Of a stretch of 10,469 nt of DNA, positions 1 to 6,877 are shown in pieces (within the stretch, counting starts at the first letter, position 1; the number at the start of each line of letters is the position of its first letter). The notes under the pieces were generated by a model that did not search any database, was not told the DNA's origin, and worked only from the letters and a program-made list of their open reading frames with translations. The translations under genes were made by a program, and so were the position numbers. Source of the stretch: Eubacteriales bacterium (lineage in GTDB: Bacteria > Bacillota > Clostridia > Oscillospirales > CAG-272); the NCBI GenBank assembly GCA_028709565.1, contig JAQVWU010000066.1, forward strand, positions 1-10,469, read 5' to 3'.

Positions 1-9
1 GGTGCACCA

Positions 10-125
10 GTTGGTATTTATAGCGTGCAGGGTACACCCGTTCCCATTCCGAACACGGCAGTTAAGCTGCGCAGCGCCCACAATACTTGACCGGAGACGG
101 TCCGGGAAGATAGGTAAACGCCAAC
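10..125 (+). rRNA. rrf: 5S ribosomal RNA
   Basis: 5S rRNA of the large ribosomal subunit. The conserved core CACCCGTTCCCATTCCGAAC followed by ACGGCAGTTAAGC (about 35-67) is diagnostic. I set the ends by helix I: GTTGG at 10-14 pairs with CCAAC at 121-125. This gives 116 nt, the usual bacterial length, and the first 31 bases align without gaps to the Bacillus form as I remember it. Bases 1-9 are therefore upstream spacer and the gene appears complete. It is probably the last gene of an rRNA operon whose 23S gene lies outside the window. An intrinsic terminator follows immediately. The ends could be off by one or two bases. Confidence 0.95.
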
Positions 126-133
126 ATATATAT

Positions 134-181
134 AAGCGGTTTCGTATAAACTCTTGGATGTTTTATACGGAACCGCTTTTT
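134..181 (+). terminator. Intrinsic terminator after the 5S rRNA gene
   Basis: A 17-bp stem, AAGCGGTTTCGTATAAA (134-150) with TTTATACGGAACCGCTT (162-178), has one G-U wobble and an 11-nt loop and runs into a T tract (177-181). More T-rich sequence follows. It ends the rRNA transcript. The convergent pheA gene stops at 193, so the same inverted repeat may also end the aromatic operon on the minus strand. On that strand it is followed by alternating TATATAT rather than a clean T run, so termination there is less certain. Confidence 0.9.
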
Positions 182-192
182 ATATTATCTTT

Positions 193-1335
193 TTATATTA
201 TTTCGGTATAACTGCCGAGATATTTAAACTTTTCACATAAGCCGTCCAGATCACATATCAGCTGCGCAAATTGGCTCGAATACACCGATGTCTCAAGATC
301 AAAGTAAAACATTACTTCAAAGTCGCGGTCCGGCAGGGGACGGCTTTCCAGTTTGACAAGATTGATGCCCAGAGCGAAAAACTTCGACAGTACTTTATAT
401 AAAGATCCGGGTTTGTTTGAGACAACCATCATGATACTCGTTTTGTTTGCGCCCGGATATATCTCCGGATTCTTGGATATACAAATAAATCTTGTGTAGT
501 TGTTTCCCGTATCCTGAATTGCTTCTGCGATACAGGACAGGTCATATAAACTCATACAGGACCGGGATGAAATTGCCGCGATATCACATCTGTCCGAATC
601 GGCTACGATTTTCGCGGCTACAGCCGTATTTTCACAGACGGTTATTATTACATTTTTTAATGTTTTTAGAAAATCCGTGCATTGGCTTATGGCATGCTCA
701 TGGGAGTATATCTCTTTTATATCGCTCAGACCGGTACCTTTTTTCGTGAGTATATTACAATCGATTTTCAACCGCACGCTTCTTACGATATTGAAGTTAT
801 AGCGCATCATAAGATCGTATATTTTATTCACGGAACCTGCCGTACTGTTTTCAATCGGAAGCACACCGTACCGGCAGAGCCCGGCATCAATAGCTGAGAA
901 AACACCTTCGAAGTTATTCATATACATTATATTGGGTATATCGAACAGCCTGTCGCACGCAATCTGCGCGTAGGCGCCTTCGACGCCCTGACATGCCACT
1001 ACCGCGCGCCGCGGGAATTCTTTCTCGGTCATGTCAATAGCGGACAGTATATTCTCCATAAGTTTTGATGGTTCATTGATTATTTTGCTTTGGTAAGACC
1101 GGCTGATTTCAAAGATAAGCGAATACAGCGCTGCGGCATATACGGACAAATCATCACCGGCTTTATCACATATATCAGAAAGTTTTTGACGTTCTCTGGC
1201 GGCGTCGTATACAGGCAAACCGCGTTCGTTTTTATATTCGGCGATTCGGGCGGACGTCTCCATCCGGTTTCGTAAAGCGTGTATTATTTCATAATCAGCC
1301 GAATCGATTATTTGCCGTAAATCATTTAAGTCCAT
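193..1335 (-). CDS. pheA: Bifunctional chorismate mutase / prephenate dehydratase (P-protein)
   Basis: Converts chorismate to prephenate and then to phenylpyruvate, the committed branch to phenylalanine; cytoplasmic. The 380-residue protein has three domains. An AroQ-type chorismate mutase (about 1-85) has R7, K35, D44, R47, E48 and Q82 in the expected catalytic places. A prephenate dehydratase (about 108-285) has LPIENSTAGSV (159-169) and the TRF motif (281-283). A C-terminal ACT domain (about 298-375) carries ESRP (330-333), the Phe-binding motif, so feedback inhibition by phenylalanine is expected. I chose the ATG at 1335 because GAGAGG (1349-1344) lies 8 nt upstream. A TTG at 1359 would add eight residues and overlap the aroC stop, but that Shine-Dalgarno would fall inside the gene. 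Last gene of the aromatic operon; the 21-nt gap to aroC suggests cotranscription. The length is typical of P-proteins. Confidence 0.95.
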   Translation of the reverse strand: MDLNDLRQIIDSADYEIIHALRNRMETSARIAEYKNERGLPVYDAARERQKLSDICDKAGDDLSVYAAALYSLIFEISRSYQSKIINEPSKLMENILSAIDMTEKEFPRRAVVACQGVEGAYAQIACDRLFDIPNIMYMNNFEGVFSAIDAGLCRYGVLPIENSTAGSVNKIYDLMMRYNFNIVRSVRLKIDCNILTKKGTGLSDIKEIYSHEHAISQCTDFLKTLKNVIITVCENTAVAAKIVADSDRCDIAAISSRSCMSLYDLSCIAEAIQDTGNNYTRFICISKNPEIYPGANKTSIMMVVSNKPGSLYKVLSKFFALGINLVKLESRPLPDRDFEVMFYFDLETSVYSSQFAQLICDLDGLCEKFKYLGSYTEII

Positions 1336-1355
1336 TGAGTATACCTCTCTATCTC

Positions 1356-2450
1356 TCAATATTTAATATTTATATTATTATATGCTGCGTCGCAGACTGC
1401 TATCGCGGCGGCAGCTTCGACACAGGGTACGGCGCGGGGTACAATACAGGGGTCGTGTCTGCCCCGGACGCGCAATTTACGATTTTCCTTTGATGACAAA
1501 CTGACGCTGTCCTGTTCCCGGGCTATGGAAGATGTAGGTTTTAACGCAGCGCGAAATACTATCGGCATCCCGGATGATATGCCCCCGAGGATTCCCCCGT
1601 GATTGTTGGTTCCTGTTCTGATTGTTTTACCGTCGGTACGGAAGCTGTCATTGTTTTCCGATCCCTTTAAAGAAGCGCCATGGAAACCGCTGCCGAACTC
1701 TATCCCTTTGACAGCCGGAATACCGAAGATAACTGCTGCTATGCGGTTTTCAAGGCCGTCAAAAATCGGATCACCGATGCCCGCCGGCATCCCCGTTACG
1801 GCGCATTCTATGACGCCTCCGACCGAATCCCCGTTCTTTTTAACCTCATCGATCAGTGCCCGCATCGCGGCTCCCGCGGCGTTGTCAGTCACCGGGAAAC
1901 CGTTATTTCTTATCAGAGTAAAATCAGCAACGGAGACTTCGGTCATATCAAACGGCGAGTCGGTGACGCCGCCGATACTCAGAATATGAGCGGCAATGTC
2001 AATACCGGATTTTCGCAGCAATTGCAGACACAAGCCGCCGGCAATGCAAAGCGGCGCTGTCAGCCGCCCCGAAAAGTGTCCGCCCCCCGCAGGGTCCTGA
2101 AATCCGGCGTATTTTACATGAGCCGTATAATCGGCGTGGGAAGGGCGCGGAATGTCACGCAGGTCATCGTAATCAGATGACCTGATGTCGGTGTTGCTGA
2201 TTACGGCAGTCAGCGGAGCGCCGCAGGTTATACCGTTAACGATACCCGAGAGAAATTCGACCCTGTCAGGTTCCCTGCGTTTTGTTGAATAGGAATGATT
2301 CCCCGGCGAGCGCCTTTGTAAAAAACTGTTCAGTTCTTCAAGGTCAACGGGAAATCCCGCGGGAAAGCCGTCAATGCATACACCTACAGACGGTGAATGG
2401 GATTGACCGAAAATAGTTATTCTGATATTGTTTCCATATGAAGAAGACAT
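1356..2450 (-). CDS. aroC: Chorismate synthase
   Basis: Last step of the shikimate pathway: removes phosphate from EPSP to give chorismate, using reduced FMN as a catalytic cofactor. The 364-residue length is normal. Signature motifs are GQSHSPSVG (15-23, conserved H18), RPSHADYT (102-109, conserved H105), GGGHFSGRLTAP (122-133), NNHGGILGGISSGMP in the C-terminal half, and RGRHDPCIVPRAVP near the end. The two histidines match the catalytic pair known in the family. The start is the only reasonable one (the following in-frame codons are Ser-Ser-Ser-Tyr). Its Shine-Dalgarno is poor: only AAGAAAG about 10 nt upstream, and the gap to aroA is 27 nt, unlike the 4-bp overlaps elsewhere in the operon. 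Translation may therefore be weaker than that of its neighbours. Confidence 0.97.
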   Translation of the reverse strand: MSSSYGNNIRITIFGQSHSPSVGVCIDGFPAGFPVDLEELNSFLQRRSPGNHSYSTKRREPDRVEFLSGIVNGITCGAPLTAVISNTDIRSSDYDDLRDIPRPSHADYTAHVKYAGFQDPAGGGHFSGRLTAPLCIAGGLCLQLLRKSGIDIAAHILSIGGVTDSPFDMTEVSVADFTLIRNNGFPVTDNAAGAAMRALIDEVKKNGDSVGGVIECAVTGMPAGIGDPIFDGLENRIAAVIFGIPAVKGIEFGSGFHGASLKGSENNDSFRTDGKTIRTGTNNHGGILGGISSGMPIVFRAALKPTSSIAREQDSVSLSSKENRKLRVRGRHDPCIVPRAVPCVEAAAAIAVCDAAYNNINIKY

Positions 2451-2477
2451 AACAACACGCTTTCTTGATTATTATTT

Positions 2478-3755
2478 TTAATTAACATACTCAACTTTGC
2501 CGCCGAGGGAGGCAAAATCCCTGAAAAAAGTCGGATATGATTTATTGACCGCTTCGGCATTATCGATGATGACCGGGTTTTCGCAGACGACCGAGGCTAT
2601 TGATGCCATCATCGCTATCCTGTGATCTCCGAATGCATTTATTCTCCCGCCGGTCAAACGTTTTTTACCGGTAATTATCAGACCGTTTTCTGTCTGGGCA
2701 ATATTTGAACCAAGATCGGACAGCGTTTTAGCGACGGTGAACAGTCTGTCACTCTCTTTAAATTGAAGGCGCCCGGCGTTTTTTATTAACGTTCTGCCCT
2801 GAGCAACCGACGCGGCAAGGGCAAGGACAGGGACAAGATCGGGAATGTTTTTGGCGTCAATCTCAATCCCCCTTAACTGCGAACCTTTTATTTTAATATG
2901 ATGGTCGTTTTGTGATATTACTGCGCCGAATGCCTTTAAAATATCGGCGATTGCCCTGTCACCCTGTGCCGAATCGGCATCAAGCCCGTAACATTCAACA
3001 CCGGCGCCCCCGAGCGCGCCCGCGCATAGCCAGAATGCCGCGTTGGACCAGTCGCCCTCCACTTCGGCATTGCCGGGTGAGATATAGGATGCGCCGCCGT
3101 TTATACTCAAAGTGTTGTTTGTAAATTCAGCTTCGATTTCAATGCCGAATAATTTCATCGCGGACAGGGTCATGCTTATATAATCAGCCGATTCAACGGA
3201 TCCCGTAAGGTTTATAACACTGTCTTCGCGGACAAGGGGCAATGCGAGCAACAGTCCGGAAATATACTGGGAGGAGATATCTGCCGGCAGGGTGCATCGT
3301 CCCCCCCTCATTTGACCGCCGCACTTCACAATATACCCGTCATCAAACGTAAAACTGCAGCCATATTCGGTAAGCGCATTATAAAGAGCTTCCATCGGGC
3401 GACCGGGCAGTCTTCCATGACCGATAAAAATCGAATCAGCATTTAACGCGCACGCAACGGGCAGCAAAAAGCGCAGTGTAGAACCGCTTTCACCGCAGTC
3501 CATAATGCTTTTTTTAATGATGTTATTATAGTTAACGGGTATAACCGTATAACCGTCTGAAGTCGATATGATTTGAGCTCCGAGGGCAGACAGACAATTG
3601 ATTGTGGCATTGATATCTTCCGAGCTTTCGGAACATTTTATATTTGTTTTATTATCCGCAAGCGCGGCTAAAATCAGCAGCCTGTGCGCAAATGATTTCG
3701 ACGCAACGGCGCTGACTTTACCGCTCAGTTCGGACGGTTTTATTAAAACTTTCAT
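2478..3755 (-). CDS. aroA: 3-Phosphoshikimate 1-carboxyvinyltransferase (EPSP synthase)
   Basis: Transfers the enolpyruvyl group of PEP to shikimate-3-phosphate, the sixth step of the shikimate pathway. The 425-residue length is usual. Visible motifs are ASKSFAHR (18-25, K20/S21/R25, shikimate-3-phosphate and PEP binding), GESGSTLRFLLP (88-99, PEP-binding loop), SSQYISG (161-167), IPDLVP (304-309) with the likely catalytic D306, KESDR (333-337), and GDHRIAM (376-382). The PEP loop reads GESGSTLR where the E. coli enzyme has GNAGTAMR, a form common in Gram-positive anaerobes. The ATG overlaps the aroB stop by 4 bp (ATGA), so translational coupling is likely. The Shine-Dalgarno AAGG (3765-3762) lies 6 nt upstream, inside the repetitive 3' end of aroB. 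Confidence 0.97.
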   Translation of the reverse strand: MKVLIKPSELSGKVSAVASKSFAHRLLILAALADNKTNIKCSESSEDINATINCLSALGAQIISTSDGYTVIPVNYNNIIKKSIMDCGESGSTLRFLLPVACALNADSIFIGHGRLPGRPMEALYNALTEYGCSFTFDDGYIVKCGGQMRGGRCTLPADISSQYISGLLLALPLVREDSVINLTGSVESADYISMTLSAMKLFGIEIEAEFTNNTLSINGGASYISPGNAEVEGDWSNAAFWLCAGALGGAGVECYGLDADSAQGDRAIADILKAFGAVISQNDHHIKIKGSQLRGIEIDAKNIPDLVPVLALAASVAQGRTLIKNAGRLQFKESDRLFTVAKTLSDLGSNIAQTENGLIITGKKRLTGGRINAFGDHRIAMMASIASVVCENPVIIDNAEAVNKSYPTFFRDFASLGGKVEYVN

Positions 3756-4831
3756 GATACACCTTCCGTACCAATCGTACCAACCGTTCCGATCCGAATA
3801 ATTTCTTTGAATCGGTCAAGGGATGTTTTTTTGATAACGCATTTGCCGATCTCTGTCGGAAAGATAAGATTGATTGAATCGCCCGTTCGTTTTTTGTCGG
3901 AAAGCGCGGCATTATACAGTTCATCGGCGCTGAAGATTGTTTTGACGGGTAATTTATATTGTTTCAATAAATCGATTATTTCATCGCGGCAACCCTCGCT
4001 GCATATATTCAGCGCGGCTCCTGCCCCGGCAATTATCGCCATGCCTGTCGCGACAGCGCTGCCATGCGAAATCTTATAATTGCTGCATAATTCGACGGCA
4101 TGACCGATTGTATGACCGAAGTTTAATATCTGCCGCAGACCGTTGTCATGTTCGTCATTGCATACTATATCCCGCTTAATGGAAATGCAAGCCGAGATGA
4201 CCGCCTCGAGCTGATTGTTTATGGGTGAATAGAGTTTATAAAAGAGTTCTTTATCTGAAATCACACCGTATTTTATAATTTCGGCGCACCCGTCCCGGTA
4301 AGTATTTTGTGTTAATGTCGCAAAAACCGAATAGTCGCATAAAACCAAATCGGGCTGGCTGAATGTGCCCGCGAGATTTTTTCCCGAATCGAGATTGATC
4401 GCGGTTTTTCCTCCTACCGATGAATCGACCGCTGCGAGCAGGGTTGTCGGCATCTGGATTAAGTGTATCCCTCTGAGATATGTTGACGCGGCAAAGCCCG
4501 CGAGGTCTCCCACCACTCCTCCGCCCAGCGCCACCGCCGTGTCGGAACGGGACATGTGATTTTCTGACAGGAAATTCAATATCGATATATAATTGAATAT
4601 ATTTTTAGAATTTTCGCCGTTCGGAATAATATATTTTATGACACTGTAACCGGCTGCAGCCAGCGATTCTTCAACCTGTTGCCCGTATAACGGATATACT
4701 ATATCATCCGAAATTAGCGCAGCTTTTGAACCGCCGACCGATTTACGGATGTAATCTCCCGCCTTATCGAGCAGATTGCCGGATATGACAACATCATAAC
4801 CGTGAGTTGTGTTTATGTTTATCGTTTTCAT
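3752..4831 (-). CDS. aroB: 3-Dehydroquinate synthase
   Basis: Second shikimate step: converts DAHP to 3-dehydroquinate with NAD+ and a divalent metal. The 359 residues show GGGVVGDLAGFAA (103-115, NAD+ binding), MPTTLLAAVDSSVGGKTAIN (127-146), GCAEIIKYG (181-189), LNFGHTIGHA (236-245) and SHGSAVATGM (255-264). The metal ligands expected from the Aspergillus enzyme map to E184, H240 and H256, with the same 16-residue spacing between the histidines. The start overlaps the tyrA stop by 4 bp. The C-terminal end is odd: after the last conserved helix the protein finishes with a low-complexity tail, GTVGTIGTEG, encoded by a 9-bp tandem repeat (listed separately), which looks like an extension beyond the normal fold. 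Confidence 0.97.
   Translation of the reverse strand: MKTININTTHGYDVVISGNLLDKAGDYIRKSVGGSKAALISDDIVYPLYGQQVEESLAAAGYSVIKYIIPNGENSKNIFNYISILNFLSENHMSRSDTAVALGGGVVGDLAGFAASTYLRGIHLIQMPTTLLAAVDSSVGGKTAINLDSGKNLAGTFSQPDLVLCDYSVFATLTQNTYRDGCAEIIKYGVISDKELFYKLYSPINNQLEAVISACISIKRDIVCNDEHDNGLRQILNFGHTIGHAVELCSNYKISHGSAVATGMAIIAGAGAALNICSEGCRDEIIDLLKQYKLPVKTIFSADELYNAALSDKKRTGDSINLIFPTEIGKCVIKKTSLDRFKEIIRIGTVGTIGTEGVS
3761..3790 (-). repeat. 9-bp in-frame tandem repeat at the 3' end of aroB
   Basis: Read on the coding strand there are three consecutive 9-nt units, GGAACGGTT, GGTACGATT and GGTACGGAA, followed by a further GGT. Each unit keeps the codon pattern Gly-Thr-X, giving the tail GTV-GTI-GTE-G. 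The last unit also provides the AAGG Shine-Dalgarno used by aroA, so expansion or loss of whole units would keep the reading frame and the aroA signal. Confidence 0.75.
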
Positions 4832-5661
4832 TGTCCGTCCGCCGCCTTTTTACACCTCGTACCCTCCGAGAGCAGCTCCTTCATTGCCGGGCTGTTGTGT
4901 TGGGCCAGGGCGCTGCGATATTCATTCAGAGAATTTATAAAAATATCAAGTTCACTTAACAGATTGTCTCTGTTATCCATAAACAGATCGGTCCACATTT
5001 CTTCATTAAGGCGGGCTACACGGGATAAATCCTTATAGCTGCCAGCGGAGTAACCCGCGTGAATTTGTGCCGTCGGGCTCTTTACATAGGCGTTTGAGAT
5101 GATATGAGCCAGTTGAGAGGTAAAGGCGATTATTTCATCATGTTTTTCCGCTGTGGTTACGGTGATTTTACCCAATCGCAGCGGTTCCAGAAGCAGTTTT
5201 ATATTATTAATCAGAGCGATATCATCAAACCGCGGGGGAACTATTATCATGGACGCGCCGGCGAATAACGAGGCGCTGCTGTGTTTGAATCCGGAATATT
5301 GTGTGCCCGCCATCGGGTGTCCCCCAAAAAACGAAAAACCGTATTGTTCGGCTATTTTAAAACAATCGGCGCATATCGCGCTTTTGGTTCCGCAGCAATC
5401 TATTACGGTAGTGTGCGGGGACACATATGCGGCGACAGACTCAAGATAGGGCACCGTCGCACCCGAATAAACGGCAATAACGATACATTCGCATAACCCT
5501 ATTGTATCGGGATTTAATACCCGGTCAACCGCTCCTGCGATCATGGCGAAATTCAGCGTGTTTTCGTCCGTGTCAAAACCGTATACGGTGTGTCCTGCGT
5601 TCTTATAGGCTTTTGCGAAGGAACCTCCGATCAGCCCTAAGCCCGCGATTCCTATGGTCAT
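4828..5661 (-). CDS. tyrA: Prephenate dehydrogenase
   Basis: Oxidatively decarboxylates prephenate to 4-hydroxyphenylpyruvate, the branch to tyrosine. The 277-residue protein has an N-terminal Rossmann fold with GLGLIGGS (7-14). An acidic D30 at the end of the second strand predicts NAD+ rather than NADP+. GGHPMAGTQYSG (113-124) contains the conserved H115 of the active site. The C-terminal part (about 165-265) is the helical dimerization domain, with the conserved HAGYSAGSYKDLSRVA stretch. There is no C-terminal ACT domain, unlike the roughly 370-residue Bacillus enzyme, so tyrosine feedback on this protein is less likely or works through the active site. AGAGAGGTG lies 8 nt before the ATG, which overlaps the aroF stop by 4 bp. 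Arogenate as substrate cannot be excluded from sequence alone. Confidence 0.94.
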   Translation of the reverse strand: MTIGIAGLGLIGGSFAKAYKNAGHTVYGFDTDENTLNFAMIAGAVDRVLNPDTIGLCECIVIAVYSGATVPYLESVAAYVSPHTTVIDCCGTKSAICADCFKIAEQYGFSFFGGHPMAGTQYSGFKHSSASLFAGASMIIVPPRFDDIALINNIKLLLEPLRLGKITVTTAEKHDEIIAFTSQLAHIISNAYVKSPTAQIHAGYSAGSYKDLSRVARLNEEMWTDLFMDNRDNLLSELDIFINSLNEYRSALAQHNSPAMKELLSEGTRCKKAADGQ

Positions 5662-6662
5662 TGTTCAATCACCTCTCTTATTCGTATCACTTTTTCGGCA
5701 ACATTGTTAAACTGTTCGGGTGTCAGTGACTGAGCGCCGTCGCAGAGGGCTCCGGGCGGATTGTTATGCACCTCTATCATAATGCCGTCGGCACCGGCGG
5801 CGGCGGCGGCCATAGCCATTGATTTAACCAGTCTGGCAACCCCCGTGGCGTGGCTGGGATCAACGATTATAGGCAGATGCGTGAGTTCGCGCAGCATCGG
5901 TATTGCCGATAAATCCAGAGTATTGCGCGTATAGGTTTCAAAGGTCCTGATTCCTCTCTCACACAGAATCACCTGCTCATTGCCTCCGGCCATGATATAT
6001 TCGGCGCTCATGAGCAATTCTTTAAGAGTGTTTGATAGACCGCGTTTTAGCAGAATCGGTTTATTTGTTTTGCCCAGTTCTTTTAATAACTCGAAATTCT
6101 GCATATTGCGGGCGCCGACCTGAATAAGATCCACGTCCTCAAACAGCGGTAAATGATTGGCGTTCATAATCTCCGTTACTATGGGCATGCCGGTAATCGC
6201 TTTAACACGGCTGAGTATTTCAATGCCCTCCGCGTGAAGTCCCTGAAAGTCATAAGGCGAGGTACGCGGTTTAAACGCTCCGCCGCGCAGCACGGACGCG
6301 CCCGAGGTTTTGACTTTCCGGGCAATATCAAGCATTTGATCATAAGATTCGACCGAACACGGACCGGCAATTAACCGGAAGTATCCCCCGCCTATCTTTG
6401 TATTGCCGATATCTATAACCGCGTCATCGTGATGGAATTTTCTGTTGGCGTTTTTGAAAGGTTCGCTGATGGTTTTTACCGATTCAATGATATTCAGGCT
6501 TTCCAGTAAATCAATATCAATTTTGCTTGTGTCTCCGATAAGTCCGAGAACCGTATGAAATTGTCCCTCCGAGATATGCACATCAAGACCCTGACCTCTG
6601 AACCATACGCACAGGTTTTCAACCTGCTGCTTTGATACGCCTTGTTTTAAAACTGCTACCAT
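5658..6662 (-). CDS. aroF: 3-Deoxy-7-phosphoheptulonate (DAHP) synthase, type I-beta
   Basis: First shikimate step: condenses PEP with erythrose-4-phosphate. The 334 residues match the Thermotoga-like I-beta class. An N-terminal ferredoxin-like (ACT-like) regulatory domain (about 1-66) precedes a TIM-barrel catalytic domain (about 90-330). Metal ligands are visible at C102 (AGPCSVES), H271 (VDPSHATG), E297 (IMIEVH) and D308 (GALCDGAQS). KPRTSPY (131-137) binds substrate phosphate. The ligand positions agree within one residue with those known for the Thermotoga enzyme. In that enzyme the N-terminal domain mediates inhibition by tyrosine and, more weakly, phenylalanine; the same is expected here. 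The ATG has a strong Shine-Dalgarno, GGGAGG (6675-6670), 7 nt upstream. It is the first structural gene after the attenuator, so the whole operon depends on readthrough there. Confidence 0.96.
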   Translation of the reverse strand: MVAVLKQGVSKQQVENLCVWFRGQGLDVHISEGQFHTVLGLIGDTSKIDIDLLESLNIIESVKTISEPFKNANRKFHHDDAVIDIGNTKIGGGYFRLIAGPCSVESYDQMLDIARKVKTSGASVLRGGAFKPRTSPYDFQGLHAEGIEILSRVKAITGMPIVTEIMNANHLPLFEDVDLIQVGARNMQNFELLKELGKTNKPILLKRGLSNTLKELLMSAEYIMAGGNEQVILCERGIRTFETYTRNTLDLSAIPMLRELTHLPIIVDPSHATGVARLVKSMAMAAAAAGADGIMIEVHNNPPGALCDGAQSLTPEQFNNVAEKVIRIREVIEQ

Positions 6663-6694
6663 GATATTTCCTCCCGTTATTATAGTTGTTAAAT

Positions 6695-6728
6695 AAAAAA
6701 GGTTCCGCAGTGATTAACTGCGGAACCT
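6695..6728 (-). terminator. Attenuator terminator before aroF
   Basis: On the minus strand AGGTTCCGCAGT (6728-6717) and ACTGCGGAACCT (6711-6700) form a perfect 12-bp stem with a 5-nt TAATC loop, followed by TTTTTT (6700-6695). This is a strong intrinsic terminator lying between a promoter plus leader peptide and the aroF start, 33 nt before the ATG. Its only plausible job there is conditional termination of the aromatic operon. It cannot terminate the upstream PLP-enzyme gene only, because a good promoter lies between the two. Confidence 0.93.
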
Positions 6729-6766
6729 ATATGCAAACCTTATTGTATGTTTATACAGGCATTGCA
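6719..6766 (-). promoter_or_regulatory. Candidate antiterminator hairpin overlapping the leader stop codon
   Basis: On the minus strand GCCTGTAT (6760-6753) can pair with ATATAGGT (6732-6725), 8 bp including two G-U wobbles. Beyond a 3x3 internal loop, TGC (6766-6764) can pair with GCA (6721-6719). The pairing covers most of the left arm of the attenuator stem, so the two structures exclude each other. The leader stop codon (6753-6751) sits at its edge: a ribosome that finishes the leader would block it and let the terminator form, while one stalled at the Tyr/Phe codons would leave it free. Found by eye; not energy-tested. A weaker alternative pairs GATT (6784-6781) with AATC (6715-6712) plus neighbouring bases. 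Confidence 0.5.
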
Positions 6767-6846
6767 CTTTTGGCGGCAAAAATCACTTTTACTTTGTAGA
6801 AGGTAAAGTAAAAGTAATAATAAGCTGCGAAAAGTACTGCTTTCAT
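6751..6846 (-). CDS. Tyr/Phe-rich attenuation leader peptide
   Basis: A 31-codon open reading frame starts with ATG (6846-6844) and ends with TAA (6753-6751). The Shine-Dalgarno GGAG lies 9 nt upstream in ACGGAGCATTTAACATG. Residues 9-17 read YYYFYFTFY: eight of nine are aromatic, and the whole peptide has five Tyr and five Phe. It follows a consensus promoter, ends 22 nt before the attenuator stem, and precedes six genes for Tyr and Phe synthesis. By analogy with the E. coli pheA and trp leaders, its translation should measure charged tRNA-Tyr and tRNA-Phe: slow translation would favour antitermination, fast translation termination. The peptide itself probably has no other function. I know of no named homologue. 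Confidence 0.9.
   Translation of the reverse strand: MKAVLFAAYYYFYFTFYKVKVIFAAKSAMPV
6782..6818 (-). promoter_or_regulatory. Leader hairpin over the Tyr/Phe control codons (1:2 or pause hairpin)
   Basis: On the minus strand ATTACTTTTACTTT (6818-6805) pairs with AAAGTAAAAGTGAT (6795-6782): 14 bp with one G-U wobble and a 9-nt loop, the inner 11 bp being perfect. Its 5' arm is made of the Tyr and Phe codons of the leader peptide, so a ribosome stalled there would open it. This matches the 1:2 or pause hairpin of classical attenuators. The A/T-rich stem is weaker than the GC-rich terminator stem. Confidence 0.7.
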
Positions 6847-6877
6847 GTTAAATGCTCCGTAAAATTAAGATGATGCT

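Noticed and set aside
1..9. 5S rRNA starting at the window edge, with GGTG as part of helix I
   Set aside because: That would make the gene over 125 nt; pairing GTTGG (10-14) with CCAAC (121-125) gives the standard 116 nt and an ungapped match through the 5' third.
1336..1359. Upstream TTG start for pheA, adding eight residues and overlapping aroC
   Set aside because: The good GAGAGG Shine-Dalgarno lies between the TTG and the ATG at 1335, and chorismate mutase homology begins right at that ATG.
1603..2180. Long + strand open frames (128 and 166 codons) opposite aroC
   Set aside because: They are antisense to a well-conserved chorismate synthase gene, have no recognisable protein content and no clear ribosome binding site.
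3718..3924. 68-codon minus-strand frame spanning the aroB/aroA junction
   Set aside because: It overlaps both genes in another frame; its Leu-Val-Arg repeat is the 9-bp aroB repeat read out of frame.
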